DNA of 64,000 nt. It comes from Stutzerimonas urumqiensis. Its GTDB lineage: Bacteria > Pseudomonadota > Gammaproteobacteria > Pseudomonadales > Pseudomonadaceae. The DNA lies in NCBI RefSeq assembly GCF_003640395.1, contig NZ_RBZQ01000003.1, forward strand, positions 1-64,000, given 5' to 3'. Positions 11,845 through 24,532 of the stretch are shown here, one piece after another. Below the pieces are notes generated by a model. The model was given only the letters and a program-made list of their open reading frames with translations, ran no database searches and was not told the origin of the DNA. A program made the translations under genes and the position numbers. Position 1 is the stretch's first letter; the number at the start of each line of letters is the position of its first letter.

Positions 11845-12489
11845 ATGGTAGCTATTTCCCTCACTCCCAAACTCAAGCATATCGACAAGCTGTTGGCGCA
11901 TTGCCACCGCCGTCGTTACACCGCCAAGAGCACCATCATTTATGCAGGTGATCGTTGCGAGTCCCTGTTCTTTATCGTCAAGGGCTCGGTCACGATCCTG
12001 ATCGAAGATGACGATGGCCGGGAAATGATCATCGCCTACCTGAACACCGGCGATTTCTTTGGCGAGATGGGGTTGTTTGAACAGGAAGGCTCGGAAAAAG
12101 AGCGAAGCGCCTGGGTCCGCGCCAAGACCGAATGCGAAGTTGCGGAAATCAGCTATGCGAAGTTCCGCGAACTCACCCAGAACGATCCGGACATTCTTTA
12201 TGCCCTCGGCAGCCAAATGGCCGAGCGCCTGCGCAACACCACGCGCAAGGTCGGCGATCTGGCCTTCCTTGACGTGACCGGACGTGTTGCACGCACCTTG
12301 CTGGATCTTTGCAAGCAACCCGACGCGATGACGCACCCCGACGGCATGCAGATCAAGATCACCCGCCAGGAGATCGGTCGGATCGTCGGCTGCTCGCGGG
12401 AAATGGTTGGTCGCGTACTCAAGAGCCTGGAGGAGCAGGGACTCGTCCACGTCAAGGGCAAGACAATGGTCGTATTCGGAACGCGTTGA
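11845..12489 (+). CDS. vfr: cAMP receptor-like transcription regulator Vfr
   Basis: 214-residue CRP homologue. The N-terminal cyclic-nucleotide jelly roll (~20-110) contains [11 protein letters not shown], and the C-terminal winged helix carries the recognition helix [14 protein letters not shown]. From memory the sequence is very close to P. aeruginosa Vfr, a cAMP-dependent regulator of virulence, type IV pili and quorum sensing. It converges with trpC at a shared terminator. Confidence 0.95.
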   Translation: MVAISLTPKLKHIDKLLAHCHRRRYTAKSTIIYAGDRCESLFFIVKGSVTILIEDDDGREMIIAYLNTGDFFGEMGLFEQEGSEKERSAWVRAKTECEVAEISYAKFRELTQNDPDILYALGSQMAERLRNTTRKVGDLAFLDVTGRVARTLLDLCKQPDAMTHPDGMQIKITRQEIGRIVGCSREMVGRVLKSLEEQGLVHVKGKTMVVFGTR

Positions 12490-12502
12490 TCGTCCGCATG
12501 CA

Positions 12503-12531
12503 AAAAAAGCCGGCAGCGAGCCGGCTTTTTT
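12503..12531. terminator. Bidirectional terminator between vfr and trpC
   Basis: A perfect 12-bp stem of six A plus GCCGGC (12503-12514) pairs with GCCGGC plus six T (12520-12531) around the loop AGCGA. It is symmetric, so it serves both convergent genes. It reaches the trpC stop codon. Confidence 0.92.
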
Positions 12532-13367
12532 CATTCTGGATCGGCGGCGACGCCTGGTTTGCTGCGACCTGGGTAAAACAACCGCTGCAACTCCTGCCCC
12601 GGCTCGGCGGCTCGCATGAATGCTTCGCCGACGAGAAAGGCATGAACCCCGTTGATTTCCATGAGCTCGACATCGGCTCTGTTGAGGATGCCGCTCTCCG
12701 TCACGACCAGCTTGTCCTTCGGAATGCCCGGCAGCAGATCGAGCGTCACCTCGAGGCTGACGTCGAAGGAATGCAGGTTCCGATTGTTGATGCCGACCAG
12801 CGAAGTTTCGACATGCTCGAGCGCCCGCTGCAGCTCCTCGGCATCATGCACCTCGACCAGGACATCCAGCCCCATGCCTTTCGCAACGGACGAGAGCTCC
12901 GCAAGCTGCGAGTCGGTCAGCGCTGCCACGATGAGCAGCACACAATCAGCCCCGAGCGCGCGCGCCTCGACCACCTGATACGGGTCGATGAGGAAATCCT
13001 TGCGGATGACCGGTAGCCGGCAGGCGCTTCGCGCTTCCTGCAAATAGCTGTCCGCCCCCTGGAAGAAGTCGATGTCGGTCAACACCGACAGGCAGGCCGC
13101 ACCACCGGCCTCATAGCTTCGCGCGATGTCAGCCGGTACGAAGTGTTCGCGCAGCAGCCCCTTGCTCGGGGATGCCTTCTTCACCTCGGCGATGACGGCC
13201 GCCTCCTTGCGGGCGACTCGAGTCTGCAGTGCTTCGGCGAAGCCCCTGACCGGGTCGGCCAGCGAAGCGATCCGCTCGAGTTCGGCGAGCGATACACGCC
13301 CCCGCCGCTCGGCGATCTCCTCGGCCTTGCGCGCAAGGATCTTCTGCAACACCGTCGGCACGCTCAC
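12531..13367 (-). CDS. trpC: Indole-3-glycerol phosphate synthase
   Basis: TIM-barrel enzyme that closes the indole ring from CdRP in tryptophan synthesis. 278 residues with [10 protein letters not shown], the [10 protein letters not shown] and [12 protein letters not shown] segments, and INNRNL near the phosphate site. It is monofunctional with no TrpF domain, as is usual in pseudomonads. Its ATG overlaps the trpD stop by 4 bp (ATGA), so it is translationally coupled. Confidence 0.97.
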   Translation of the reverse strand: MSVPTVLQKILARKAEEIAERRGRVSLAELERIASLADPVRGFAEALQTRVARKEAAVIAEVKKASPSKGLLREHFVPADIARSYEAGGAACLSVLTDIDFFQGADSYLQEARSACRLPVIRKDFLIDPYQVVEARALGADCVLLIVAALTDSQLAELSSVAKGMGLDVLVEVHDAEELQRALEHVETSLVGINNRNLHSFDVSLEVTLDLLPGIPKDKLVVTESGILNRADVELMEINGVHAFLVGEAFMRAAEPGQELQRLFYPGRSKPGVAADPE

Positions 13368-14410
13368 TGGCTACGCTCCTGCTTGAACACCGAAGTAAAG
13401 GCCACGAGCTCACGCAGCTTCTCGCGCGCCAGCCCGGAATCGAGTGCATCCTGCGCCATGGCTGCGCCCTGCTCGAGCGAGCTGGCTTGGTCAGCCGCAT
13501 ACAGCGCCGCGCCGGCGTTCAGCACGATCATGTCGGCAGCCTTGCAGGCGTTCTCGGTCGAGCGCGGGCCGAGGGCCTCGAGCACCAGCTCGCAGGATTG
13601 CTGGGGATTCTCGACCGTCAGACCGATCAGACTCTGACTCTTGATACCGAGATCCTCCGGCTGCACACGGTATTCGGTCACTTGCCCCTGGCGGAGCTCG
13701 GCAACGAAGGTTGGCGCCGCCAGGCTGAACTCGTCCAGACCATCCTGCGCATGCACGACCAGCACATGCTCGCTGCCCAGCCGCGCCAGCACCTCGGCCA
13801 TGGGCCGGCACAGCGCCTGGCTGAATACGCCGATCACCTGGTGCCGCACGCCGGCCGGGTTGGTCATCGGGCCGAGCATGTTGAACAGCGTCCGCATGCC
13901 GAGCTCGCGGCGCGGGCCGATCGCATGCTTCATGGCGCCGTGATGGGCTGGCGCGAACATGAAGCCGACGCCGACCGTCTCGACACAGCGGGCCACCTCT
14001 TCGGGCGTCAGGTCGAGATAGACGCCCGCAGCCTCGAGCAGATCGGCGCTGCCGCTTTTGCCGGAGACGGCGCGATTGCCATGCTTGGCTACCCGCCCGC
14101 CTGCCGCGGCAACGACGAAGGCCGCCGCCGTCGACACGTTGAAGACGTTCATGCCATCTCCGCCGGTGCCGCAGGTGTCCACCAGGTTGGCAGCGTCGAT
14201 CACCACAGGCTCGGCCAACTCGCGCATGACCAGCGCGGCGCCGACGATTTCGTCGATGGTTTCGCTCTTCATGCGCATGCCCATGAGGAACGCGCCGATC
14301 TGCGCATCGGTGCATCGCCCGGTCATGATTTCCCGCATGACCGCCTTCATTTCGTCGGTGGTCAGGTCCAGCTGGCCGACGATCCGGCCCAGCGCTTCTT
14401 TGATGTCCAT
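13364..14410 (-). CDS. trpD: Anthranilate phosphoribosyltransferase
   Basis: Transfers phosphoribose from PRPP to anthranilate. 348 residues with the PRPP loop CGTGGDG and the [14 protein letters not shown] segment. Its start overlaps the trpG stop by one base (TAATG), and its end overlaps trpC. It is a stand-alone enzyme, not fused to the glutaminase. Confidence 0.97.
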   Translation of the reverse strand: MDIKEALGRIVGQLDLTTDEMKAVMREIMTGRCTDAQIGAFLMGMRMKSETIDEIVGAALVMRELAEPVVIDAANLVDTCGTGGDGMNVFNVSTAAAFVVAAAGGRVAKHGNRAVSGKSGSADLLEAAGVYLDLTPEEVARCVETVGVGFMFAPAHHGAMKHAIGPRRELGMRTLFNMLGPMTNPAGVRHQVIGVFSQALCRPMAEVLARLGSEHVLVVHAQDGLDEFSLAAPTFVAELRQGQVTEYRVQPEDLGIKSQSLIGLTVENPQQSCELVLEALGPRSTENACKAADMIVLNAGAALYAADQASSLEQGAAMAQDALDSGLAREKLRELVAFTSVFKQERSQ

Positions 14411-15003
14411 TAACGAAGCCCTCCACGGACCTTCAGGAAGTTGGCGAGCAGCTCATGGCCCTGTTCGGTGAGGATCGACTCGGGATGGAATTGCACGCCT
14501 TCGATCGTATAGGTGCGGTGCCGCAGGCCCATGATTTCATCCGGGCCGCCCTCCGGGTGTTGTGTCCAGGCGGTGACTTCCAGGCAGTCGGGCAGGGTTT
14601 CCCGCTTGACTATCAGCGAGTGGTAGCGCGTCACGGTGACCGGGTCGGGCAAGTCCGCGAACACCCCCTGGCCGGCATGGAACACCGGGCTGGTCTTGCC
14701 GTGCATCGCCTGCCGGGCGCGCACCACATCGCCTCCGAACGCCTGGCCGATGGCCTGGTGGCCGAGACAGATCCCGAGAATCGGCAGCCGGCCGGCGAAA
14801 TGGCGGATGAGGTCCATCGAGATACCGGCCTCGTTCGGGGTGCACGGGCCGGGCGAGATCACGATGCGCTCGGGGGCCAGGGCTTCGATGTCCGCCACGC
14901 TCATCTCGTCGTTGCGAACTACCCGCACGTCCGCCCCGAGCTCCCCGAGGTACTGGACGACGTTGTAGGTGAAGGAATCGTAGTTATCGAGCATCAGCAA
15001 CAT
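14410..15003 (-). CDS. trpG: Anthranilate synthase glutamine amidotransferase subunit
   Basis: Class I glutaminase of 197 residues that supplies ammonia to TrpE, and possibly also to para-aminobenzoate synthase. The triad is visible as the cysteine of GICLGHQ (~79) and HPE in VQFHPESI. It starts only 9 bp after the trpE stop. In P. aeruginosa this junction holds the R/F pyocin cluster; here nothing is inserted. Confidence 0.97.
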   Translation of the reverse strand: MLLMLDNYDSFTYNVVQYLGELGADVRVVRNDEMSVADIEALAPERIVISPGPCTPNEAGISMDLIRHFAGRLPILGICLGHQAIGQAFGGDVVRARQAMHGKTSPVFHAGQGVFADLPDPVTVTRYHSLIVKRETLPDCLEVTAWTQHPEGGPDEIMGLRHRTYTIEGVQFHPESILTEQGHELLANFLKVRGGLR

Positions 15004-15012
15004 GGCATCACC

Positions 15013-16491
15013 TCAGGCGTCCGGTTGTTCGGCCAGGCCGACGGCCCGGAACATGGCACGGCGCTTGTTCATGGTCTCCTCCCACTCCAGCGCCGGCTGG
15101 GAATCGGCGACGATACCGGCACCGGCCTGCACGTGAAGCTGGCCCTCCTTGATCACGGCGGTGCGGATGGCGATTGCGGTGTCCATGTTGCCGTTCCAGG
15201 CGAGATAGCCGACCGCGCCGCCGTAGACGCCGCGCTTGACCGGCTCGAGCTCATCGATGATCTCCATCGCCCGGATCTTCGGTGCGCCCGACAAGGTGCC
15301 GGCCGGCAGGATCGCGCGCAACGCATCCATCGCACTCAGCGTCCCTTTGAGTCGGCCCGTGACGTTGGACACGATGTGCATCACGTTCGAATAGCGCTCG
15401 ATGATCATCCGCTCCGTGACCCGCACGGTGCCGGTATCAGCGACCCGGCCGACGTCGTTGCGCCCCAGGTCGATCAGCATCAGGTGCTCGGCGAGCTCCT
15501 TGGCGTCGGATAGCAAGTCCGCTTCGAGCGCGAGGTCTGCTGCTTCGTCGGCACCCCGCGGGCGAGTGCCGGCGATAGGCCGCACCGTGACCTCGCCATC
15601 CTCGACCCGTACCAGCACTTCCGGCGACGAGCCGACGACATGGAAGTCGCCGAAATTGAAGAAATACATGTAGGGCGTGGGATTGAAGCAGCGCAGCGCA
15701 CGGTAGAGATCGATCGGCGCCGCCTTGAACGGAATGGACATCCGCTGCGAAATCACCACCTGCATGCAGTCACCGGCCAGGATGTAATCCTTGATGCGGT
15801 CGACGGCGCCTTCGAAGTCTTCGCGGCTGAAGCTCGATGCGAAGCTCGGCTCGGCCGACAGCGGATGCGTGAAGTCCAGCCCGAGGCGAGGCGCAATCGG
15901 TTGGCGAAGACGAGCACGTAGCGCATCGAGCCGCTCGAGGCCGCGCTCGTAAGCGCCCTCCTCGCCCGGTTCGACGAGCACGATGCAGTGCAGCTTGCCG
16001 GCAAGGTTGTCGAAGACGACGACCGCATCGGACACCATCAGCAGGATGTCGGGCGTTCCAAGCGGATCGGGATTGACCCCGGCCGCGAGGCGAGGCTCGA
16101 CGTAGCGGACGCTGTCATAGCCGAAGTAGCCCACCAGTCCGCCGTTGAACCGCGGCAAGCCGTCTACCGGCGCGACTCGATAACGCGCCTTGAAGGCTTC
16201 GACGAACGCCAGTGGGTCCTCGGATTCGACTCGCTCGACGACCTGATCGTCGGTCGTGACCGTCACTTCATGGCCGAACGCCTTGAGCACCGTACGGCAC
16301 GGCAGGCCGATGATCGAATAGCGTCCCCACTTCTCTCCGCCCTGGACGGACTCGAGGAGATACGAACCCGGCGCATCGGCCAGCTTCAGGTAAAGGGACA
16401 GGGGCGTATCGAAATCAGCGAGGGTTTCGAACGAAAGCGGAATGCGATTGTGGCCCTGGTCGGCCAGCCGCAGAAACTCTTGGCGGGTCAT
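15013..16491 (-). CDS. trpE: Anthranilate synthase component I
   Basis: Converts chorismate to anthranilate using ammonia from TrpG. 492 residues. The N-terminal feedback region has the LLES motif, and the chorismate-binding domain carries [22 protein letters not shown] and [19 protein letters not shown] 16491 gives the usual Pseudomonas length, with GAGG upstream. An in-frame upstream extension to 16530 has no ribosome site. It is preceded by a short Trp-rich leader peptide, which points to attenuation. Confidence 0.97.
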   Translation of the reverse strand: MTRQEFLRLADQGHNRIPLSFETLADFDTPLSLYLKLADAPGSYLLESVQGGEKWGRYSIIGLPCRTVLKAFGHEVTVTTDDQVVERVESEDPLAFVEAFKARYRVAPVDGLPRFNGGLVGYFGYDSVRYVEPRLAAGVNPDPLGTPDILLMVSDAVVVFDNLAGKLHCIVLVEPGEEGAYERGLERLDALRARLRQPIAPRLGLDFTHPLSAEPSFASSFSREDFEGAVDRIKDYILAGDCMQVVISQRMSIPFKAAPIDLYRALRCFNPTPYMYFFNFGDFHVVGSSPEVLVRVEDGEVTVRPIAGTRPRGADEAADLALEADLLSDAKELAEHLMLIDLGRNDVGRVADTGTVRVTERMIIERYSNVMHIVSNVTGRLKGTLSAMDALRAILPAGTLSGAPKIRAMEIIDELEPVKRGVYGGAVGYLAWNGNMDTAIAIRTAVIKEGQLHVQAGAGIVADSQPALEWEETMNKRRAMFRAVGLAEQPDA

Positions 16492-16534
16492 GATCAGCCT
16501 CGTGGCTAAGCGGAAAGGACGGTCGTGCAAGCGT

Positions 16535-16582
16535 GCCGGACAGGCCGGCCAGTGGATTCAGGCGCGCCAGCGCCAACGCGCC
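16535..16582 (-). promoter_or_regulatory. trpE leader hairpins (putative attenuator)
   Basis: One stem, GGCGCG (16561-16566) with CGCGCC (16577-16582), encloses two Trp codons of the leader peptide. A second stem, GCCGG (16535-16539) with CCGGC (16545-16549), lies just past the leader stop, before trpE. A stalled ribosome would open the first stem. The second lacks a U-run, so an intrinsic terminator is not obvious and the exact mechanism is open. Confidence 0.5.
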
Positions 16583-16602
16583 AAGGCCTTGATGACCTTC
16601 AT
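16558..16602 (-). CDS. trpL: trp operon leader peptide
   Basis: A 14-codon frame, MKVIKALARWRWRA, ends 66 bp before the trpE ATG. It has two Trp codons near its end (WRW) and a further in-frame Trp just upstream if translation starts earlier at a GTG. Trp codons clustered next to hairpins are the hallmark of ribosome-mediated attenuation, which has been reported for Pseudomonas trp genes. The ribosome site is weak (GAGC). It was identified by reading the leader directly; translation is unproven. Confidence 0.65.
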   Translation of the reverse strand: MKVIKALARWRWRA

Positions 16603-16683
16603 CCAGGCGCTCGAATACCGATGCTTGTACAAGTCCACCACGGATCTGATCTCGCTGAGGCGGGAAGAATTGACGTCGGACCA

Positions 16684-16712
16684 CACTAGCGCAGCGTCCG
16701 ACACGAAATCAA
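16684..16712 (-). promoter_or_regulatory. Weak candidate trpE promoter
   Basis: On the minus strand TTGATT (16707-16712) overlaps the gph stop and is followed after 17 bp by CTAGTG (16684-16689). That would start a transcript about 80 bp before the leader peptide. The -10 match is poor, but the place is right for an attenuated leader. Confidence 0.3.
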
Positions 16713-17395
16713 CCGCCGATGAGCTGCCCCAGCTGATCGAGCGTCAGGTCGGGATTTTCCTCATCGATGGGCCTGCCGTGGTTGTAGCCGTAGCGCAGCC
16801 CGACACAGCGCATACCGGCGGCTCGTGCCGCCTGGATGTCATTGCGCGAATCACCGATGAACAGGCAAGCGTCGGCCGAGACGCCGACCGACGCCATGAC
16901 GTGCAACAGGCCATCCGGCGCCGGCTTCTGCCGAGGCAGGGTGTCGCCTCCGACGATCCGGCCGAAGAACCGGTCGAGGCCTTTCTCCTGCAGCAGAGGG
17001 CGTACGAACCGTTCGGGCTTGTTGGTGATCACCGCCAGCGGCACGTCGCGCTGTGCAAGCCATTCGAGCGTCCCGATGACGCCGGGGTACACCGTCGTCA
17101 ACGCATGACCGCCGGCATAGGCCTCGAGGAACAGGGCCAAAGCGCGCTCGGCCTCGCCCTCATCCACCCCGTCGTGCTCGAGACCACCGGCGAGCGCCCG
17201 ACGCACCAGCACGAGCGCGCCATTGCCGACCCAGTCCCGGACCCGCTCGATACCGGCCGACGGACGTCCGAGCTGCAACAGCATCGCATCGACCGCCGCC
17301 GCGAGATCCGGCACGGAGTCGAGCAGCGTGCCATCGAGGTCGAACATCACCAGCTTCGGCAGTTGTCCACCGAACAGGCGCTCCAGCGCCGTCAT
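16709..17395 (-). CDS. gph: Phosphoglycolate phosphatase
   Basis: HAD-superfamily hydrolase that removes phosphate from 2-phosphoglycolate arising from DNA repair. 228 residues with motif I DLDGTLLD (~19-26), motif II ITNKP, and motif [17 protein letters not shown]. The start overlaps the rpe stop by 4 bp (ATGA). It sits in the rpe-gph unit upstream of trpE, as in Pseudomonas genomes generally. Confidence 0.95.
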   Translation of the reverse strand: MTALERLFGGQLPKLVMFDLDGTLLDSVPDLAAAVDAMLLQLGRPSAGIERVRDWVGNGALVLVRRALAGGLEHDGVDEGEAERALALFLEAYAGGHALTTVYPGVIGTLEWLAQRDVPLAVITNKPERFVRPLLQEKGLDRFFGRIVGGDTLPRQKPAPDGLLHVMASVGVSADACLFIGDSRNDIQAARAAGMRCVGLRYGYNHGRPIDEENPDLTLDQLGQLIGG

Positions 17396-18066
17396 CCCCG
17401 CACCTTCGCCAGCTCGGCGCGCATCGCGTCGATCACCGCTCGATAATCGGGTGCATTGAAGATGGCCGACCCGGCCACGAAGGTATCGGCGCCTGCGGCG
17501 GCGATCTCCCCGATGTTGCCGACGTTCACGCCGCCGTCGATTTCCAGCCGGATGTCACGGCCGCTGGCATCGATCAGCGCACGCGCTTCCCTGAGCTTGT
17601 CCAGCGTGCCCGGGATGAACTTCTGCCCACCGAAACCGGGGTTCACGCTCATCAGCAGCACCATGTCGACCTTGTCCATCACATAGCGCAGCACATCGAG
17701 GCCCGTTGCCGGATTGAACACCAGCCCCGCCTTGGCGCCGCCGTCGCGGATCAGCTGCAACGAACGATCCACGTGCTCGCTCGCCTCGGGGTGGAACGTG
17801 ATATAGCTGGCGCCGGCTTCGAGGAAATCGCCGATGATCCGGTCGACCGGCTTGACCATCAGGTGCACGTCGATCGGAGCGGTCACGCCATACTTGCGAA
17901 GCGCCGAGCAGACCATCGGCCCGATCGTCAGGTTGGGGACATAGTGGTTGTCCATGACATCGAAATGCACGATGTCGGCCCCCGCCGCCAGGACCTTGTC
18001 GACGTCTTCTCCAAGACGCGCGAAATCGGCCGATAGAATGGACGGGGCGATGGCGAACGGCTGCAT
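17392..18066 (-). CDS. rpe: Ribulose-phosphate 3-epimerase
   Basis: Pentose phosphate enzyme that interconverts ribulose-5-P and xylulose-5-P. A 224-residue TIM barrel with the N-terminal [10 protein letters not shown] motif, metal ligands in [12 protein letters not shown] and DVHLMV, and EIDGGV near the C-terminus. It is divergent from the DUF3530 gene and is the first gene of the rpe-gph pair. Confidence 0.97.
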   Translation of the reverse strand: MQPFAIAPSILSADFARLGEDVDKVLAAGADIVHFDVMDNHYVPNLTIGPMVCSALRKYGVTAPIDVHLMVKPVDRIIGDFLEAGASYITFHPEASEHVDRSLQLIRDGGAKAGLVFNPATGLDVLRYVMDKVDMVLLMSVNPGFGGQKFIPGTLDKLREARALIDASGRDIRLEIDGGVNVGNIGEIAAAGADTFVAGSAIFNAPDYRAVIDAMRAELAKVRG

Positions 18067-18161
18067 GGCGCACCTCAGGCACTGAACGGGCCGCTAGTGT
18101 AACCGACGCAACCGTGCGAGCCGATCGTCGCCAGGCCCATCTCTTCTACGCGAATCCAGCC

Positions 18162-19208
18162 ATGTCCAATCCACTGCTTGCCGCCCTTCTCCTAGCCGCC
18201 CTGCCCCTGGTCTCCCTGCCCTTGGCCGCCCAGGCGGAACCGACCGAAGCCGAGCCGGCTGCGCAGGCCGATGGGGCTGCTCAAACGGAGGAGGCCGCCC
18301 CGCCGCCGCCCGAGCGGCAACCGGTCGTCGAGCGCCACCGCCGCGATGCGGCCGAACTGGCCCGCACCCTGCCGAAGCAGGCGATCGAATTGCAGGGGGC
18401 TGACGAACGGTTTCTTGGCCTGTGGCTGCCGGCCAATACGCCGAAAGCCAAGGGCACCGTCGTGTTGCTCCCTTCGGAAGGCGAGACGGCCGACGGTCCG
18501 CGCGCGCCCGGGCCAATCCGTGAATACCTGCCCGATCATGGCTGGAATACCTTGAGCATCACCTTGCCCGACCCACCGATCGCCGAGCCCCTCGCCGCTC
18601 AGAAGCGGCCAACGGACCAGCAGCCCGCCGAAGCCGCCAACGCGGCGGAATCGGCGCCCACCGAGGAGGCGCCTTCCGCGGCCGACAGCGACCCGCAGCA
18701 GGCGCCTGATGACGCGCAGGCCAGCCTGCCGGTCGAGGCCGCCGCAACGGCCGAGCCGCCCGAACCGCCCGAACCGGCGCCAGCGGATTTCGAGACCCGC
18801 GTCTTCGCACGCATCCAGGCGGCCATCGGTCATGCGCAAACTCAGCAGCCCGCCATGATCGTTCTGCTCGGCCACGGCACCGGTGCGCACTGGGCGGTCC
18901 GCTACCTGACGGACGGATCGCCCGAGGGCATCGGCGCGCTGGGCATGATCGATGCCACTACCATGACGGAAACGGACGGGCCGCTGAGGGAATCGCTGGC
19001 CACGCTCAAGCTACCGGTGCTCGACCTCTATCACCGCGCCAACCACGCCGATGCTGCCGCCCAAGCGCGACGTGACGCGCTCGCCAGGACGGGCCATCAG
19101 CAACTGACTCAGGTTCGCCTCAACTCCGCCGAGGCGACGCAACACCAGCGCTCTACGCGGCTCGTACGGCGCGTTCGAGGATGGCTGGATCGCCTGACCG
19201 GACGCTAG
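18162..19208 (+). CDS. Secreted DUF3530-like alpha/beta-hydrolase-fold protein
   Basis: 348 residues of unknown function. A signal peptide with an Ala cleavage region (~1-25) is followed by a hydrolase-like body with GTVVLLPSEGE and LLGHGTGAHWAV. A Pro/Ala/Glu-rich segment at ~146-208 interrupts the fold. In the nucleophile-elbow position the motif is GHGTG rather than GxSxG, so classical serine hydrolase activity is doubtful. I chose ATG 18162 because it begins the signal peptide. It converges with djlA, 2 bp apart. Confidence 0.75.
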   Translation: MSNPLLAALLLAALPLVSLPLAAQAEPTEAEPAAQADGAAQTEEAAPPPPERQPVVERHRRDAAELARTLPKQAIELQGADERFLGLWLPANTPKAKGTVVLLPSEGETADGPRAPGPIREYLPDHGWNTLSITLPDPPIAEPLAAQKRPTDQQPAEAANAAESAPTEEAPSAADSDPQQAPDDAQASLPVEAAATAEPPEPPEPAPADFETRVFARIQAAIGHAQTQQPAMIVLLGHGTGAHWAVRYLTDGSPEGIGALGMIDATTMTETDGPLRESLATLKLPVLDLYHRANHADAAAQARRDALARTGHQQLTQVRLNSAEATQHQRSTRLVRRVRGWLDRLTGR

Positions 19209-19210
19209 CG

Positions 19211-19981
19211 TCAACGAAAACCGCGTCGCTCGCGGATCAGGGCATAGGCTTTTTGCAGCTCACGCGTCCGATCCGTCGCCTCCCTGATCTCGGCAGGCGT
19301 TGCGCCGCGCCCGGCGAGCTTGTCGGGATGGTGCCGGCTGAGCAGGCGCCGGTAGGCTCGCTTGATGGCCGCAGGTTCGCTGTCGTCCCGCACGCCCAGC
19401 AGCGCAAGCGCTTCACGGTACGCACTGCCACGTGCAGCGGGGGCCGACGCCGCTGACCGCGCGCCCGGATCGAGCGCCGCGACGGCCACGGCATCCCAGC
19501 CCATCCAGCGCCCCCACAACAGGATCAGCTCATGCGCGCGCGAATCCAGCGTGCCGCCTGCCCGCGCCATGCGCCAGCAGGCCTGGAGCCAGCGTCGGGC
19601 GGCTTCCTCCCGCTCCCGCAACGGCATGAGCGCCTTGCGCAGCCCTTCGCCGTCGCTCGCCTTGCCGCGATAAAAGGCCTCGATGCAGCTGCGCTGGGTT
19701 TCGGATGACAGGCCCAGGCGACGCATCTCATCCCGGGCAGCCCGAATATGCGCCTCGCTCACCCGACCCCCGCTCTTGGCCAGTCGGCCGAGGAGGAAAA
19801 ACAGCAAGGCATCGTCCGCCAGGCTCCCTTCGCCCCGGACACGGGCGCGCAGGCTCGCCAGCGAGTCGAGGCCGAAGCGTCGGTCCAGTACCTGGCCGAT
19901 CAATGCCCCCAGCAAGCCCCCTGGCACGCTGGCAAGCAACCAGCCAGCAATCGCGCCGAGCACCGTCATCGGCCAGAACAT
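19211..19981 (-). CDS. djlA: Membrane-anchored DnaJ-like co-chaperone DjlA
   Basis: 256 residues with an N-terminal membrane segment (~5-30), a TerB-like helical domain in the middle, and a C-terminal J domain with the diagnostic HPD in SRHHPDKLAG. This is the DjlA plan: a type III J protein that stimulates DnaK at the inner membrane. It directly abuts the murU stop (no gap), so it is probably the third gene of amgK-murU-djlA. Confidence 0.92.
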   Translation of the reverse strand: MFWPMTVLGAIAGWLLASVPGGLLGALIGQVLDRRFGLDSLASLRARVRGEGSLADDALLFFLLGRLAKSGGRVSEAHIRAARDEMRRLGLSSETQRSCIEAFYRGKASDGEGLRKALMPLREREEAARRWLQACWRMARAGGTLDSRAHELILLWGRWMGWDAVAVAALDPGARSAASAPAARGSAYREALALLGVRDDSEPAAIKRAYRRLLSRHHPDKLAGRGATPAEIREATDRTRELQKAYALIRERRGFR

Positions 19982-21666
<1,685 letters not shown>

Positions 21667-21793
21667 CGAGCGGTCTCCACGGCGCTAGCCGTTAACGGGG
21701 TCATGCTTTATTATCCAGCATCTTTTTCAGCCCATCGAGAGGCCTGTGGCCAGCCGGCCGTCGGCTCGCAGGAAGCCCGGACTAATAAACAAG

Positions 21794-24532
21794 ATGGCAG
21801 TCAAATTCCCCGCGTTTCGCAGAAAATTCCCTCTCCTGGTCACTGGCAGCCTCTTCGTTCTTCAGCCGATGACGGCGCTGACCGTCTCCGCTGCCGAGCA
21901 GTTCGATTGCCAGGCCGGTCCCTCCGGCGGCTGGGCATGCGCACCTATGGACGGTCGCGCCAACCTCCCCCCCCGCCCCGTCGAGACGACGCCGGCACAG
22001 GCTCCGACGACCAAGCCACAAGCCGTCACGGAACGGGGCACGAAGCCAGTCGCCGCCAGCCGCGGGCAGGACTACAGCTATCTCGACTGGGTACCGCGCG
22101 ATCAACTGAGCGCCGCCCAGCTCGCCGAAATCGGTCCTTACTGCGCCGGCACCTACATCGAACCGCCGCGTCCCGGCCGGCTCGACGACACGCCGCTGAG
22201 CGAGGCACCGACCTATGTATCGGCCAAGGCATCCCGGTACGAGCAGGCGACCGAGACCGCGACGCTGGCCGGGGATGTGGTTCTGCGACAGGGCAGCATC
22301 CAGGTCGAGGCGGACGAAGCGACCCTGCACCAGCTGGAGAATCGTGGCGAGCTGATTGGCGATGTCCGCCTGCGCGATCGCGGCACCCTTGTCGTGGGCG
22401 ACCGTGCGGAGCTGATGCTCGATACCGGCGAGGCGCAGATCGATAACGCCGAGTACGTGATGCACGAGGCCGAAGTGCGTGGCTCCGCGAAATACGTCAA
22501 GCGCGAAGAGACCGCTGTCATCCGCCTCAAGGACGGCACCTATACCCGCTGCGAGCCCGGCAACAACGCCTGGTCGCTCAAGGGCAACAACGTCACGCTG
22601 AACCCCAACACCGGCTTCGGCTCTGCGACCAATGTAACCCTGCGGGTGAAAGACATTCCGGTGTTCTATACGCCGTACCTGTATTTCCCCATCGACGACC
22701 GTCGCCAGTCCGGCTTCCTCGCGCCGAGCATCGGCACCTCCAGCGACACCGGCCTGACGCTGCTGACGCCCTATTACTTCAACCTCGCGCCCAACTTCGA
22801 CGCAACGCTCTACCCGCAATACATGAGCGATCGCGGCCTGCTGATGGAGGGGGAGTTCCGTTACCTCACCCGCGGCAGCGAAGGCCAGGTCGGTGCGGCG
22901 TATCTGAAGGACAGCGATGACGAGCGCGAGCTCCAGTCCGAATACGAAGACACCCGCTGGATGTACAGCTGGCAGCACCGCAGCGGACTCGACGAACGCC
23001 TGCTGGCCGAGATCGACTACACCGACATCAGCGATCCCTATTACTTCCAGGATCTCGATACCGGCCTCGGCATCGACCAACCGGACCATCTCGATCAGCG
23101 CGGCACGCTGACCTATCGCGGCCAAAGCTATACCGCCGCGCTCAACCTGCACGCCTACGAGCGCGCAACGGTGCTGGACGTCACGCCCTATGACCGGCTG
23201 CCGCAACTGACTCTCAACGGAACCCTGCCCTACGACGCTGGCGGTTTGCAGTTCACCTACGCCAGCGAACTGGTCCGCTTCGATCGCGACCTGCGCGAAG
23301 GAAACTTCATCAACGAGAACGGCGACCCCGAACTCTGGTATGACGCCCGGCTGCGCGGACTGACCCGTGCCAACGGCACGCGCCTGCACCTCAAGCCAGG
23401 CGTGAGCCTGCCAATGGACTGGTCTTGGGGCTTCTTCGAGCCCTCCGTCAAGTACGCCTACACGCAGTACGACCTGGAGCTCGATTCGATCGGGCGCAGC
23501 CAGGTGACGGGCTTCGAGGACAATCCCGACCGCAGCCTGCCGATCGTCAGCGTCGACAGCGGCCTGTATTTCGACCGCGACACCCAATGGTTCGGCAACC
23601 CGTATCGTCAGACGCTCGAACCTCGCCTGTTCTATCTCTACGTACCGGAGGAAGATCAGTCCGAGATCCCGGTGTTCGACACCGGCGAATACAGCTTCGG
23701 TTACTCCTCGCTGTGGCGTGAGAACCGCTTCAGCGGCCCCGATCGCATCGGCGATGCCAACCAGGTTTCGCTCGGCGTCACCAGCCGCTGGATCGAGCCG
23801 AACGGCTTTGAACGCCAGCGCATCAGCCTTGGCCAGATCTATTACTTCAAGGATCGCGAAGTCCAGTTGCCAGGCCTGTCGGCAGACCGTGCCGATGCGA
23901 CGTCCGACGTATCGCCCTACGCCCTGGAATACCAGTACCGCTACAACCAGGACTGGCGCTTCACCTCGACGTTCAACTGGGACCCGGACGAAGGCCGGAC
24001 CCGTTCGGGCAGCGCGATGTTCCACTACCAGCCAGCGGACAACCCCAACAAGGTCATCAACCTCGGCTATCGCTATCGCAACGACACCATTCGCTTCGAC
24101 CAGGCCAGCGGCGAATGGGTCTATGGCGGCGACTTCGGACGCCCCGAATACGCCACCGACAACGATCCGAGCACTACGTACATCCAGGACTACTACAAGA
24201 TCCAACAGCACGACTTCTCCACGATCTGGCCGATTCTGCCGCAGTGGAGCGTCATCGCGCGCTGGCAGTACGACTACAGCCGCAACCGCACCCTCGAAGC
24301 CTTCGGTGGTTTCGAGTACGACAGTTGCTGCTGGAAGCTGCGCCTGATCAATCGCTACTGGGTGGACTACGAAGAGGCCAGCCTCAACCCGAGCCTGAAC
24401 GACGAGCCGGATCGCGGCATCTTCCTGCAAATCGTCCTCAAGGGCCTGGGCAACGTATTCGGCAGCAGTACCGAGTCTTTCCTCGACAAAGGAATCCAGG
24501 GTTACCGTGAACGTGAAGACCAAGCTTTCTAA
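21794..24532 (+). CDS. lptD: LPS-assembly outer membrane protein LptD
   Basis: Outer-membrane beta barrel that inserts LPS with LptE. 912 residues: signal peptide (~1-33), an OstA-type periplasmic domain (~140-260, with [15 protein letters not shown]), then a 26-strand-type barrel to the C-terminal Phe. N-terminal cysteines and a Cys-Cys pair (DSCCWKLRL) near the C-terminus are placed as in the known interdomain disulfides. ATG 21794 begins the conserved [16 protein letters not shown]. It overlaps surA by 26 bp. Confidence 0.95.
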   Translation: MAVKFPAFRRKFPLLVTGSLFVLQPMTALTVSAAEQFDCQAGPSGGWACAPMDGRANLPPRPVETTPAQAPTTKPQAVTERGTKPVAASRGQDYSYLDWVPRDQLSAAQLAEIGPYCAGTYIEPPRPGRLDDTPLSEAPTYVSAKASRYEQATETATLAGDVVLRQGSIQVEADEATLHQLENRGELIGDVRLRDRGTLVVGDRAELMLDTGEAQIDNAEYVMHEAEVRGSAKYVKREETAVIRLKDGTYTRCEPGNNAWSLKGNNVTLNPNTGFGSATNVTLRVKDIPVFYTPYLYFPIDDRRQSGFLAPSIGTSSDTGLTLLTPYYFNLAPNFDATLYPQYMSDRGLLMEGEFRYLTRGSEGQVGAAYLKDSDDERELQSEYEDTRWMYSWQHRSGLDERLLAEIDYTDISDPYYFQDLDTGLGIDQPDHLDQRGTLTYRGQSYTAALNLHAYERATVLDVTPYDRLPQLTLNGTLPYDAGGLQFTYASELVRFDRDLREGNFINENGDPELWYDARLRGLTRANGTRLHLKPGVSLPMDWSWGFFEPSVKYAYTQYDLELDSIGRSQVTGFEDNPDRSLPIVSVDSGLYFDRDTQWFGNPYRQTLEPRLFYLYVPEEDQSEIPVFDTGEYSFGYSSLWRENRFSGPDRIGDANQVSLGVTSRWIEPNGFERQRISLGQIYYFKDREVQLPGLSADRADATSDVSPYALEYQYRYNQDWRFTSTFNWDPDEGRTRSGSAMFHYQPADNPNKVINLGYRYRNDTIRFDQASGEWVYGGDFGRPEYATDNDPSTTYIQDYYKIQQHDFSTIWPILPQWSVIARWQYDYSRNRTLEAFGGFEYDSCCWKLRLINRYWVDYEEASLNPSLNDEPDRGIFLQIVLKGLGNVFGSSTESFLDKGIQGYREREDQAF

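Noticed and set aside
16492..16530. Extended TrpE start
   Set aside because: No ribosome site and not the usual 492-residue length.
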